Origin: Muribaculaceae bacterium
GTDB lineage: Bacteria; Bacteroidota; Bacteroidia; Bacteroidales; Muribaculaceae
Length of the DNA: 64,000 nt
Reading direction: 5' to 3'
NCBI GenBank assembly: GCA_009775265.1
Contig: VSPG01000003.1
Location: 67,533-131,532 of the forward strand
In this document: piece by piece, positions 35,401-43,672 of the stretch
How positions within the stretch are numbered: the first letter of the stretch is position 1
Layout: each line of letters starts with the position of its first letter
Made by a program: the position numbers and the translations under genes
The notes under the pieces: generated by a model
The model's input: only the letters and a program-made list of their open reading frames with translations
The model's database searches: none
Told to the model about the DNA's origin: nothing

Positions 35401-35860
35401 CCACCCCGACGGCACCCCCGGCGGCACGCTCAACTATCCCCTGCCCGACCTCGAAGAAGGCCTCCACACCCTGCGCCTGCGCGTGTGGGACACTTCGGGC
35501 AACGCCACCGAAAGCAACATCGAATTTTTCGCACGCGCCGATGTGGCCCCGCAGATTTTCGACCTCTACTGCGACGCCAACCCCGCACGCACCGCTGCCA
35601 ACTTCTACATCACGCATGACGCGCCGGACGCAATGGCCACCATCACCGTCACCGTCTACAACATGCTCGGCAACCCCGTGTGGACACGCACCGAGCGCGG
35701 CCGCAGCGACATGTTCACATCCACTCCGGTGTCGTGGAACCTATGCGACGGAACAGGCCGGCGTGTTCCACGTGGAATATACGTTTACTCGGCCACCATC
35801 ACCGTCGACGGCACCACACACCGCACAGAATCGCGCAAACTCGCCGTCACTGCCTATTGA
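32453..35860 (+). CDS. porU: PorU-like C25 protease, T9SS sortase (copy 1)
   Basis: 1135 residues from ATG 32453 (a TTG one codon upstream is less likely). A signal peptide ends near ASALPAGHF. The N-terminal beta region shows LAEGRWVKVAVPACGLYRIT. The gingipain-type catalytic domain has His636 in YIGHASNHGWTGEG and Cys669 in YAATCNFLRWD, 33 residues apart as in PorU of Porphyromonas gingivalis. A C-terminal barrel-like or Ig-like region and a FlgD-like strand set (TITVTVYNMLGNPVWTRTER) follow. PorU removes the sorting tail of T9SS cargo at the cell surface and joins it to an anionic glycolipid. It acts with PorV. Confidence 0.85.
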   Translation: MTRFYAFIITILCFSAAASALPAGHFARHSRLAEGRWVKVAVPACGLYRITASQLRSWGLGSPDAVRVYGYGGRRIDDRLDAASCIDDLPPVQSISTPAGIIFYGVGPDELLSSERGHLSSDSSPYTTAGYYFLTSGDTTPPRDIPEAGTAEASAPATTFTQLIHHETDRVSPGEAGPMLVGEEFRLTPRRTFDFATPDRVEGSDAWLQCGFVAVTPSAPSYIEFTVNGTELPRNDSDRIPTMSSSSYQHAMMTTTTHSFTPSGDPARLKVELRHTSPSSPVYNAWLDYLSINYERRLAMPADGSPLAFSTSERALRLEGAAEGVSIWDVTDPADIRLMRTGCDGSAAVWTSDYAGLRRYVAFRNEAVMPAPELAGNVPNSDLHSHSGYDMVIFTPAEFRAASERIAGLHRAEPDTMRVAVVDIEQLYNEFASGAPDVSAMRKYLKMLHDRGPESGHGIRYALLMGRPTYDNRRLTANMQRASWPTLPCWVNRDRSSSLHDSYGFGTDDFIAMLADGSGTRMGTDDIDVAVGRICASSASEASSIVDKMEQYLHKTSLTPWKNVVVLLADDGDGGIHAQQADSLATYLEAAPGQQHIVTKIYTDTYRLVGGNYPQARSDMYRRLDEGAVWWAYIGHASNHGWTGEGMLTFTDINGLYLRNVPFIYAATCNFLRWDSSTISGGEIMHSERNGGCIGIISATRPVYITDNGYFSNAMGRAIARRDEHGRFMRAGDIYRHAKNDIRNESGQKDNNLNRLRFVFCGDPAMRLATPSNTVRIDSIDGVPFDPDSQPTLEALRRATLSGHVESPDGRRLDSFEGTATIELYDAERTIVTNGNNGGNQQPYDTHGSKLLSVSAPVSGGRFDARLALPADISDNFRPAMLNIYAATTDGAQEAIGVSKDIYVFGLDETAAPDTEAPSIDALAINHNGFRTGDIVSTRSPMVLASVSDNIGINISSAGIGHQLVLTLDSATTYSDAALYYRPHPDGTPGGTLNYPLPDLEEGLHTLRLRVWDTSGNATESNIEFFARADVAPQIFDLYCDANPARTAANFYITHDAPDAMATITVTVYNMLGNPVWTRTERGRSDMFTSTPVSWNLCDGTGRRVPRGIYVYSATITVDGTTHRTESRKLAVTAY

Positions 35861-35886
35861 AACGTAAAAAACTGACAAAAAAGTCT

Positions 35887-35894
35887 TAACTTTG
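35887..35894 (+). promoter_or_regulatory. -7 box (TAACTTTG) abutting the rex start
   Basis: TAnnTTTG match only 5 nt before GTG 35900, predicting a leaderless mRNA. Confidence 0.6.
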
Positions 35895-35899
35895 CATCC

Positions 35900-36559
35900 G
35901 TGAAGACCTCCATTACTACAAAAACAGAAACACGCGTATGGCTGCCGGAGCCCACACTGCGGCGTCTGCCATGGTATCTCGCCCACCTGTCGATGCTGAG
36001 GCGCGACGGCGTGGAACATGTTTCGTCGCGCGGCATAGCCGACGCCATAGGAGTCGACGCATCGCAGATAGCAAAAGACCTGTCGCACCTCGGAGTGCGC
36101 GGAAAAACAGGCATAGGCTACGAGGTGGGGGCGCTCGAACGCGAGTTGCGGGACTATCTCGGCTTCGGCACCGGACACAACGCCGTCATCGTGGGCGTGG
36201 GCAGCCTCGGAGCCGCTCTCATCCGCGACCGCGGACTGCAACGCTACGGCCTCAACATCGTGGCAGGCATCGACACCAACGCCGACCTGCTTGGCACACG
36301 CGTGGGTGACATAGTGATTTCGGGCTACGACGCCCTGCCAGGCTTAGTCGTGGACCACGACGCAGCCATCGGCATCATCACCGTGCCGGCGCGCTACGCC
36401 CAGGACGCCGCCGACCGACTCGTGGAAGCAGGCGTGCGCGCCATATGGAACTTCACCCCATTCCGCATACGGGTGCCTGAAGGAGTAGTGATTACAAACA
36501 CTTCCATCTACTCCCACCTCGCCGTGATGTACAACCGAATCGACAGCGCCAGACAATGA
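35900..36559 (+). CDS. rex: Rex: redox-sensing transcriptional repressor
   Basis: 219 residues from a GTG start; no other good start exists in frame. The winged-helix DNA-binding domain occupies about 15-85 (LPEPTLRRLPWYLAHLSML, SSRGIADAIGVDASQIAKDL). The Rossmann domain starts with NAVIVGVGSLGAALI (about 94-108) and binds NAD(H). NADH binding releases Rex from DNA, which derepresses fermentation and respiration genes. The protein looks complete. It lies between the two PorU-like genes, with a coupled start (ATGA) of the next gene. No Rex operator was identified by eye. Confidence 0.93.
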   Translation: MKTSITTKTETRVWLPEPTLRRLPWYLAHLSMLRRDGVEHVSSRGIADAIGVDASQIAKDLSHLGVRGKTGIGYEVGALERELRDYLGFGTGHNAVIVGVGSLGAALIRDRGLQRYGLNIVAGIDTNADLLGTRVGDIVISGYDALPGLVVDHDAAIGIITVPARYAQDAADRLVEAGVRAIWNFTPFRIRVPEGVVITNTSIYSHLAVMYNRIDSARQ

Positions 36560-37080
36560 AGACCCTCATCGTAAGCGACCCGTCCGTCCCCACCCTCAGG
36601 CAAGTGCCCGACTCGGCACTCCTTACAGGCGGACGGCCATTGTTCCTGCAGGAAGGCTGCACCGGCGCCCGGCTCGTCGTCATGCCTGCGGTGCGCATCT
36701 GCCGCCTCGGCCTCTCCATCGGCCGCCGTTTCGCACGGCGCTACTACGACGCCGCCACACTCGTGGCGCTGAACGCACCGTCCGATTCTCTCTGCGACGC
36801 CGACCTCGTGGCCGACAACGCACTCATCACAGGCACATGGCTTCCGCTTCCTGACACTTCCGGGCCATGGAAAATAACCGCTCCCGACGGGTCGGAACAC
36901 ACATTCGACATCGCCGGCGCATTTGACACCGCAATAGAATCCATAAGCCGGCGCACGACATTCAAGACCGGCGACATTGTGGCCCTGCGCTGTTTTTCCT
37001 GCGTTTTCGACGCCATGCAGGAATCCCGCCCCCAATGGAGCCTCAACGGCACTGACGTCCTCAGTTTCAAGATAAAATAG
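36556..37080 (+). CDS. Degenerate FAH-fold-like protein coupled to rex
   Basis: 174 residues, start overlapping the rex stop by 4 nt. The segment AVRICRLGLSIGRRFARRYYD at about 46-66 matches the RICxxGxxIxxxFAxRYYD signature of the fumarylacetoacetate hydrolase (FAH) family. The metal-binding ExE pair that normally precedes it is missing. Also missing is the later aspartate region, and the protein is shorter than usual. I infer a non-enzymatic FAH-fold relative, perhaps a binding or scaffolding protein. Alternatives are a divergent active enzyme or an unrelated protein with a chance match. Confidence 0.5.
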   Translation: MKTLIVSDPSVPTLRQVPDSALLTGGRPLFLQEGCTGARLVVMPAVRICRLGLSIGRRFARRYYDAATLVALNAPSDSLCDADLVADNALITGTWLPLPDTSGPWKITAPDGSEHTFDIAGAFDTAIESISRRTTFKTGDIVALRCFSCVFDAMQESRPQWSLNGTDVLSFKIK

Positions 37081-37091
37081 TTCATAGCACC

Positions 37092-40000
37092 ATGAACTTC
37101 CGCATCCTCCTCACAGCCATCGCCGCCGCAACCACGGTTGTTGCAGCGGTGGCCGCACCCGCTTCGTCGCGCCTCGCCGAAGGCCGGTGGATAAAAGTAA
37201 AGGTCACAAGCGAAGGCATCCAGCAGATTTCACACCGGCAGCTGCGACAATGGGGTTTCGATGACCCGGCGCGGGTGGGCGTGTACGGCTTCGGAGGCAC
37301 ATCCCTCGCCCACGAACGCATCAGCGCGGGAAGCGACGACCTGTGCCCGACACCCGTCATCCACACCCCCGACGGACGCATGCTTTTCTACGGCGACGCC
37401 GACCTGCGCTATGACCTGCGCGGCTTCGACGCCACCGACAACCACGAGAAAGAGCGCACCCTGGCTTGGCGACGCAACATCTACGACGACGGAGGCTATT
37501 ACTTCATAGGCGAGGCCGAAGCCTCCCCCTCCTGCAACATCCCGGCAGCGGCTCCGGCCATGACGTCGTCCATTGTCTACACGGGCCATATACACGTCGA
37601 CGCCACCGACATAGACCTCACGTCGCCATTATCCATGGGCGCAGTCTACTGCGAACGCTCTTTCACCGCCGCCGACCCCTACCGCATCACATTCGCCACC
37701 CGCGACCGCGTGGCCTCCGAAATCCTCGGCGGTACGACGCGCCCCACGCAGATAGGCTACCAGCTGCTTGTGGCCAACGAAGCCGCCATCCTTCCCGGCG
37801 CCCTCACCCTGCACCGCATCGAAGGCCCGGCAGCGGCATTCGTAAGCAAGCAGAGCACCGCGCACATGACAGGGTACACCGTCGAGGAATACGCGCGCCT
37901 TTACGGCAGCGTCGACTTCTCCCCCAACGACGCCGACATTTCCGGCACGCTCGAAATATCGCGTCCGGCAGCTACAGCGGGCCACACCTACTACATGGAC
38001 CGCCACGCCCTCGTGTACCCGCGCCTGAACCGGCTTGCCGACGGCGACGCACAGCTGCTCATGCAATATCCCGTGTCGCAGGCAGGTGCCACGATACGCA
38101 TATCCGACGCGCGCCCCTCGCTAAGGCTGTGGGACGTCAGCAATCCTGCGGGCGTAAGCCCGCTAAGCCTCGACTTCGAGGGCACTTGCGCCACTACCGC
38201 CATGCCGGCCTCTTTCAGCCCCGCATCGCCCGGGCGGCTTCTGCTTTTCGACGAGGACGCCGCACATTATGAGCCGGAATTCGCCGGCGAAGTGTCTCTG
38301 CAGAACATCCACGCCGCTCCCGTTCCCGACATGGCCATAATCACCACCGCCGCATGCGAGCCGTACGCCCGCATGCTGGCCGAAGCCCACGAGCGCGTCG
38401 ACGGCATAAAAGTGGGCGTGTTCCTGAGCGGACAGGTCTACAACGAATTTTCTTCCGGCGGATGCAATCCGACCGCCTACCGCCGTCTCGCACGCATGTT
38501 CCACGACCGCGATCCTCTCAAGTTCCGCTACCTGCTGCTTATGGGTTCGTCGGACTGGGACCACCGCGGCATCACCACGACCCGTTCCGACGAAAAGCTC
38601 GCCATCCACGAGTGCAACGTGCCCCTTGCACGCCTGTCGCGCAACAGCTGCTACGCATCCGACGCCTTCGCCGGCTGCCTCGACGACATTGCCTTCGAGA
38701 ACGGCCACCGCGCAAAAATGACAGTGGCCGTAGGGCGCATCACCGCACGCACCCCGTCCGAAGCCGGCATGATGGTGCAGCGCACCATCGACTATATCGA
38801 GACCCCGCCGCCGGCCGCCGCCCACACGCGCACGCTGATGGTGAGCGCCACCGGCGACAAATACGAGCACTTCGAATATTGCGAGGACATGACCGCCGAA
38901 ATCGAAAGAACGGATGGCGGCTTCGTCATAAGCCGTCTGCCCATGATAGCCTACCCGTCCACAGCGGGAAGTTTCAAAGAAGCCCACCTCCGCCTCAAAG
39001 ACCACCTCGGCGAGGGACGCGGACTTCTGGCATTTTTCGGCCATTCCGCACAGGGCAACACACTCGGCTCGGGATTCTATTCCTGCGCAATCGCCGACAT
39101 ACTCGACTACGACGTGCCCCCGATAGCGCTGCTGGCCACATGCAACGCATTCGCCATAGACCGCGACATCCCGACTCTCGCGCCCACCATGGTGGCAAAA
39201 CGCGGAGGCGGAGCCATCGGCGTGATAGCCGCCTCGCGCAGCGTGTTCTCCGATCACAACCGCACTTTCGCATGTCAGCTGGCCAAAGCCTATGTCACCG
39301 CCCGACCCGGCCACACCCTGGGCGACATATACCGCACCGCCCACAACTCCGTAGTCAGCATGACATCGTCGGCCCTGTGTTTCAACTCAAAATGTTTCAA
39401 CCTGTGCGGCGACCCCGCCGTGCGCATCCCCATAGCCGGAGCGCGTGCAGTGCTCGATGCCGCAGGCAGCGACGGCGCCACGCACGCAGCACAGGGTCTT
39501 TCGTCAGTGACTTTCCGCGGACACATAGAAAATCCCGACGGTACCCCCGACGACACATTCTCCGGCACAGCCGAAATCATAGTCTACGACACTCCTGTGC
39601 AAGGTAGCGTGCAGGTGGCCGACCCCGCAGCACCGGCACCCGAGATAATCATAAGGAACACGCGTATCGCCACCGCCACAGTGCCCGTTTCGGACGGCAA
39701 ATGGGAGGCTTCGGTGTTCATACCAGAGTTTTCCAGTCCCGGCAGCGATTACGCCGTAAGCATCGACGCAACCTCTCCCTCAGGCGCAGCCCACGGCTAC
39801 CGCTCCGACCTGCCGTCGGCGTCCGAAGCCGCATCGACAGAAGGCCTCGACCCCGCGCCGCCGGCCATCACGGAAATGTACGTCGACAGCCCCGACTTCA
39901 CAGAAGGAGGCGAGACCGGTCCCGACATCATCGTGGCCGCACGCATCTCTGTGCCGCCGACAGGCGTGAACATCAACACAGCGCCTCTTGCCGGCCCCAC

Positions 40001-40478
40001 ACGCATCATCCTCGACGGTTCCGACACCCGCAGCAACATATCGGGCTATATGACCGTCGACCCCGCCGACGGCTCGCTTCTGCTGTCAATGCCCTACAGC
40101 GGCCTCGCCGAAGGGCGGCACAGCGTCACACTCTCTGCAGCGAACAATCTCGGGGCTGCCACACAGCGCACCATAGGCTTCACCGTAAGGGCTGCCGCCG
40201 GCCATGCCTCCATAGCCGTGGAGGAGCGCCCCGCTCGCACCTCTGCCACTTTCTCCGTCGAGCACGACCTCGGCGACGGCACCGAGGGCCTGCTCATAAT
40301 AGAAGACCACACTGGCTCCACGGTGCGTTCGCAAAGCAGCCTCGCCGGCTGGGACCTCACCGACAACGAAGGCCGTCCCGTGGCATCAGGCGTCTACCGC
40401 GCATACGCACTGCTGCGCAACGGCTTGCGCCGGGCGGCCACAGGGGCGGTAGAAGTAATAGTGCTGCGCAATAAATAG
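37092..40478 (+). CDS. PorU-like C25 protease, T9SS sortase (copy 2)
   Basis: 1128 residues. Signal peptide about 1-24 (VAAVAAPASS), then SRLAEGRWIKVKVTSEGIQQ in the same place as in copy 1. The catalytic domain has His651 in LAFFGHSAQGNTLG and Cys684 in LLATCNAFAID, again 33 residues apart, so the dyad is intact. It is followed by Ig-like and FlgD-like C-terminal segments. Overall identity to copy 1 is modest by eye, which implies an old duplication with specialised roles. porV follows 45 nt downstream. It may process a different cargo set or serve as a second subunit. Confidence 0.8.
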   Translation: MNFRILLTAIAAATTVVAAVAAPASSRLAEGRWIKVKVTSEGIQQISHRQLRQWGFDDPARVGVYGFGGTSLAHERISAGSDDLCPTPVIHTPDGRMLFYGDADLRYDLRGFDATDNHEKERTLAWRRNIYDDGGYYFIGEAEASPSCNIPAAAPAMTSSIVYTGHIHVDATDIDLTSPLSMGAVYCERSFTAADPYRITFATRDRVASEILGGTTRPTQIGYQLLVANEAAILPGALTLHRIEGPAAAFVSKQSTAHMTGYTVEEYARLYGSVDFSPNDADISGTLEISRPAATAGHTYYMDRHALVYPRLNRLADGDAQLLMQYPVSQAGATIRISDARPSLRLWDVSNPAGVSPLSLDFEGTCATTAMPASFSPASPGRLLLFDEDAAHYEPEFAGEVSLQNIHAAPVPDMAIITTAACEPYARMLAEAHERVDGIKVGVFLSGQVYNEFSSGGCNPTAYRRLARMFHDRDPLKFRYLLLMGSSDWDHRGITTTRSDEKLAIHECNVPLARLSRNSCYASDAFAGCLDDIAFENGHRAKMTVAVGRITARTPSEAGMMVQRTIDYIETPPPAAAHTRTLMVSATGDKYEHFEYCEDMTAEIERTDGGFVISRLPMIAYPSTAGSFKEAHLRLKDHLGEGRGLLAFFGHSAQGNTLGSGFYSCAIADILDYDVPPIALLATCNAFAIDRDIPTLAPTMVAKRGGGAIGVIAASRSVFSDHNRTFACQLAKAYVTARPGHTLGDIYRTAHNSVVSMTSSALCFNSKCFNLCGDPAVRIPIAGARAVLDAAGSDGATHAAQGLSSVTFRGHIENPDGTPDDTFSGTAEIIVYDTPVQGSVQVADPAAPAPEIIIRNTRIATATVPVSDGKWEASVFIPEFSSPGSDYAVSIDATSPSGAAHGYRSDLPSASEAASTEGLDPAPPAITEMYVDSPDFTEGGETGPDIIVAARISVPPTGVNINTAPLAGPTRIILDGSDTRSNISGYMTVDPADGSLLLSMPYSGLAEGRHSVTLSAANNLGAATQRTIGFTVRAAAGHASIAVEERPARTSATFSVEHDLGDGTEGLLIIEDHTGSTVRSQSSLAGWDLTDNEGRPVASGVYRAYALLRNGLRRAATGAVEVIVLRNK

Positions 40479-40523
40479 ACCGCGAGGCCGTTATAATAGC
40501 GACATGCCCATTAAAAAACCGAG

Positions 40524-41723
40524 ATGAAAACAACGCTACGATACATACTCGCCGCAGCCATATGCCTTGCGGCATCCACAGCGGCCCTCGCACAGAAAAA
40601 CGAGTTCAACCCCGTGCAGACAGGCGTGACATCGCTCAACATCGCCCCCGACGCGCGCGGAGCCGCCATGGGCGACCTCGGAGCCGCCACCGAGCCCGAC
40701 GCCTATTCGCAATACTGGAATCCGTCGAAATACGCTTTCGCCTACAGCAACGCCGCCGTGTCGCTCAGCTACACCCCGTGGATGCGCAAGCTCGTCAACG
40801 ACATCTTTCTGGCCGACGTGGCCGGCTACTGGAAACTCGGCAGCGGCGACAACCAGGCACTGAGCGCATCGCTGCGCTACTTCTCCCTCGGCGAATTCGT
40901 GAGCAACTCCGGCGATGGCGCTGCGGCCGAAAGCCTCAACCCCTACGAAATGGCATTCGACATAGGATATTCTCGCAAACTCAGCGAGAAATACTCCATG
41001 GGTGTCGTGTTCCGCTACAGCTACACCGACCTCGGCTTCAGCGACAGCTATGCCGGCGACAACAACACAGGGGCATCGGCATTCTCCGCCGACATTTCCG
41101 GCTACTTCACCACCTACCCCATAATCGGGCGCAACGAATGCCAGTGGTCATGGGGATGGAACATCAGCAACGTGGGTTCGAAAGTCAACCTGCAGAACGG
41201 CGAGAACCCCGCGTTCCTGCCCACAAACCTTAAGATAGGCACATCTTTCACATTCCCGCTGGCCGACTACCACAACCTCATGCTCGGACTCGACCTCAAC
41301 AAGCTGCTCGTGCCCACACGTCCGCGCGAAAGCGACTACGACATGAATTCCACGGAAGGGCAGCAGCAATACCTCGACGCCATGCAGGACTGGCGCGACA
41401 TGTCCAGCATCACCGGCATCTTCAAGAGCTTCAGCGACGCACCGGGCGGAATGAAGGAAGAACTCCGTGAAATCAGCGTATCTTTAGGCGCCGAATACAG
41501 CTACAACAACCAGTTCTTCGCCCGCGCGGGCTACTACTACGAAAACGAATTCAAAGGCGGCCGCAACTATTTCGCCGTCGGAGCAGGCTTCGCGCTGAAC
41601 GTGCTCCGCCTCGACGCGTCCTACATGATGGCCACCGCGCAGAACTCGCCTCTCGACCAGACCCTGCGTTTCTCGCTCACCTTCGACATGGAAGGCCTCA
41701 AAGACATTTTCGGACGCAGATAA
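40524..41723 (+). CDS. porV: PorV-family outer-membrane protein (T9SS)
   Basis: 399 residues. A signal peptide ends near AALAQKNEF. The FadL-like barrel begins with the PorV motif TGVTSLNIAPDARGAAMGDL and DAYSQYWNPSKYAFA, and ends in a strand (LDQTLRFSLTFDMEG). PorV is a core T9SS barrel that escorts cargo from the translocon to the PorU sortase, which binds it on the surface. The two PorU copies directly upstream fit that partnership. ispF starts 4 nt after the stop, so porV heads or shares its transcript. Confidence 0.88.
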   Translation: MKTTLRYILAAAICLAASTAALAQKNEFNPVQTGVTSLNIAPDARGAAMGDLGAATEPDAYSQYWNPSKYAFAYSNAAVSLSYTPWMRKLVNDIFLADVAGYWKLGSGDNQALSASLRYFSLGEFVSNSGDGAAAESLNPYEMAFDIGYSRKLSEKYSMGVVFRYSYTDLGFSDSYAGDNNTGASAFSADISGYFTTYPIIGRNECQWSWGWNISNVGSKVNLQNGENPAFLPTNLKIGTSFTFPLADYHNLMLGLDLNKLLVPTRPRESDYDMNSTEGQQQYLDAMQDWRDMSSITGIFKSFSDAPGGMKEELREISVSLGAEYSYNNQFFARAGYYYENEFKGGRNYFAVGAGFALNVLRLDASYMMATAQNSPLDQTLRFSLTFDMEGLKDIFGRR

Positions 41724-41727
41724 CACG

Positions 41728-42219
41728 ATGAACATAACAGACATACGCATAGGAAACGGATTCGACGTGCACCGCCTTGTCGAAGGCCGGCGCTGCATCA
41801 TCTGCGGCGTGGACATCCCCCACACACGCGGCCTCCTCGGCCACAGCGACGCCGACGTGGCGCTCCACGCGCTTGCCGACGCCATTCTCGGTGCGCTCGC
41901 CATGCGCGACATAGGCTACCACTTCCCCGACACCGACCCGCGCTGGAAAGGCGCCGACTCCCGCATGCTGCTGCGCGAAGTAGCGGCCATGGCCGCCGCA
42001 CAAGGCTACCGCCCGTCCAACGTCGACATCACCGTAATGGCACAGGAACCCCGCCTGCTGCCGCACATCCCCGCCATGCAGGCATGCGTGGCGGCCGACC
42101 TCGGCCTCGAGCCCGGCCGCGTGAGCATAAAGGCCACCACCACCGAGCGCCTCGGCTTTACAGGGCGAGCGGAAGGCATAGCAGCCCAGGCCACAGCCCT
42201 GCTCATACGCGCCGACTGA
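41728..42219 (+). CDS. ispF: IspF: 2-C-methyl-D-erythritol 2,4-cyclodiphosphate synthase
   Basis: 163 residues. The metal-binding FDVHRL motif (D13, H15), GLLGHSDADVALHALADAIL, DIGYHFPDTDP and the C-terminal KATTTERLGFTGRAEGIAAQ are all family hallmarks. It cyclises the diphosphate intermediate of the non-mevalonate isoprenoid pathway, which feeds UppS encoded elsewhere in this window. It is cytoplasmic and coupled to porV at 4 nt. Confidence 0.95.
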   Translation: MNITDIRIGNGFDVHRLVEGRRCIICGVDIPHTRGLLGHSDADVALHALADAILGALAMRDIGYHFPDTDPRWKGADSRMLLREVAAMAAAQGYRPSNVDITVMAQEPRLLPHIPAMQACVAADLGLEPGRVSIKATTTERLGFTGRAEGIAAQATALLIRAD

Positions 42220-42247
42220 CGACTGCACATCCACTCCGGGACGCAAA

Positions 42248-42291
42248 AAGCCACGGGCTGCGACCGCTTATGCGGCCATTGCCCGTGGCTT
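42248..42291. terminator. Bidirectional terminator between ispF and cdd
   Basis: An 11-bp perfect stem (42248-42258 with 42281-42291) with an inner ccgc/gcgg hairpin in the loop. A five-T tail follows on the minus strand; a weaker one on the plus strand. Confidence 0.8.
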
Positions 42292-42326
42292 AATTGAATC
42301 CTTTCAGCCTGCCGGCCGGTACATGT

Positions 42327-42800
42327 TCAGAACTCAGAGAATGTGAACGGAAGCAGCGACGCCACCGACGGCATGCGGTACACCTTAGTGGCACCCGCCA
42401 TATACACCGGCACATCGTGGCCTGCCAGATGCTCGTATTCCACAAGCGCCTGACGGCATGCGCCGCAGGGAGCGGCCGGTTCGTCGAGTTCCATGCCGTC
42501 GGTGCCGCGTGCAGCCACGGCTATGGCCTCGAACTTTGCCTCGGGATAGCGTGCCCCGGCATAATAGCAGGCCGAACGCTCGGCACATGTGCCCGACGGA
42601 AAGGCTGCATTCTCCTGATTCGAGCCCGGCACCACCACGCCGTTGTCGAGACGCACGGCGGCGCCTACGTGGAATTTGCTGTAAGGCGCATAAGCACGGT
42701 GGCTTGCCTCGCGGGCAGTGTTCACGAGTTCGAGTTCCTCAGGCGAGAGCTCATCGTAGCTTAGTTCCGTCACCGGAACGGATATAGCGAATTGTTTCAT
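42327..42800 (-). CDS. cdd: Cdd: cytidine deaminase
   Basis: 157 residues. The zinc-dependent deaminase core reads GTCAERSACYYAGARYPEAK with the CAE site, followed by PCGACRQALVEYEHLAG with the two zinc cysteines. It has AYAPYSKFHVGAAVRLDNG at about 35-53. It converts cytidine and deoxycytidine to uridines in pyrimidine salvage. It is cytoplasmic, monocistronic on the minus strand, and ends at the shared terminator with ispF. Confidence 0.93.
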   Translation of the reverse strand: MKQFAISVPVTELSYDELSPEELELVNTAREASHRAYAPYSKFHVGAAVRLDNGVVVPGSNQENAAFPSGTCAERSACYYAGARYPEAKFEAIAVAARGTDGMELDEPAAPCGACRQALVEYEHLAGHDVPVYMAGATKVYRMPSVASLLPFTFSEF

Positions 42801-42822
42801 ACGAATTTGATTTTGGCAAACG

Positions 42823-42830
42823 CAAAATTA
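42823..42830 (-). promoter_or_regulatory. -7 box (TAATTTTG on minus) of cdd
   Basis: TAnnTTTG on the minus strand, 22 nt before the cdd start. Confidence 0.65.
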
Positions 42831-42893
42831 GTGCATTATGGAGTGATAACAAAAAAAACACGGCCAAAATTTTCTCATTCGCCAAATTTACGC

Positions 42894-42901
42894 TATTTTT
42901 G
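42894..42901 (+). promoter_or_regulatory. -7 box (TATTTTTG) of the TPR-protein gene
   Basis: TAnnTTTG match, 38 nt before the start at 42940; divergent from the cdd promoter. Confidence 0.6.
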
Positions 42902-42939
42902 CACTTCGATAAACATTGCTAAATCACAATAACACATAA

Positions 42940-43596
42940 ATGGAAACTAATCCCGTAAATCCTCAGGAAAATCCCGCCAAAGGCGACGAGCTCCTCGCCA
43001 AAGCGCAAGCCAATAAAGGCAAGCTCGCCGGCGCGCTGATATTCTGCATCGTAGTAGTCGTGGCAGCCCTCGCATGGTTCTTCATAAACCAGAGCGGCAA
43101 CAAGAAAGCCGCCGAACTCGCAGGCAAGGCCGATGTAGAGATGAACGACAGCATCGCCATGCAGCTCTACCAGCAGGCAGCTGAAGCCGGACACAAGAAC
43201 GGCAACCGCGCAAAACTCGAAGTGGCTATCCGCTACTACGGCCAGGAAAAATACGAAGAAGCCCTCGCCTACCTCAACGACGCATCCGTAAGCGATGTTG
43301 TCATCGCAGCCGGAGCGCAACTCCTCAAAGGCGACTGCCTCGTCAACCTCGACCGCCTCGACGAAGCCGTCAAGGCCTACAAAAACGCCATATCCGAGGC
43401 CGACGAGAACCCCGACATCGTGCCTTTCGCACTTATCAAGCTTGCCAATGTATACCGCGCGCAGGGCAACTACAAAGCCGAATACGAGGCCTACAAGACC
43501 ATTCTCGACGAATACCCCTCCTACCAGTATGCGCAGGGGCAGCAGACCGACATACGCAAATACATGGAGCGCGCACGCATAGCCGCAGGGCTCTGA
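42940..43596 (+). CDS. Membrane-anchored TPR protein
   Basis: 218 residues. A short N-terminal cytoplasmic stretch is followed by one membrane segment (about 29-50, GALIFCIVVVVAALAWFFIN). The rest is tetratricopeptide-like helices (LAGKADVEMNDSIAMQLYQQ, EALAYLNDASVSDVVIAAGA, YKAEYEAYKTILDEYPSYQ). Such proteins (YfgM-like in layout) serve as periplasmic scaffolds for envelope protein complexes. Homologues are common in Bacteroidales; the function is unknown. Its partner cannot be told from context. Confidence 0.8.
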   Translation: METNPVNPQENPAKGDELLAKAQANKGKLAGALIFCIVVVVAALAWFFINQSGNKKAAELAGKADVEMNDSIAMQLYQQAAEAGHKNGNRAKLEVAIRYYGQEKYEEALAYLNDASVSDVVIAAGAQLLKGDCLVNLDRLDEAVKAYKNAISEADENPDIVPFALIKLANVYRAQGNYKAEYEAYKTILDEYPSYQYAQGQQTDIRKYMERARIAAGL

Positions 43597-43618
43597 TTCC
43601 ATCCCCGACACGCACACA

Positions 43619-43649
43619 CCAGGGCAGCGCTGACACAGTGCTGCCCTGG
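43619..43649 (+). terminator. Hairpin after the TPR-protein gene
   Basis: A 10-bp perfect stem (43619-43628 with 43640-43649). No T-tract follows, so it may only partly terminate. Confidence 0.5.
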
Positions 43650-43672
43650 CTGCAATTATACCACAGCCGCAT

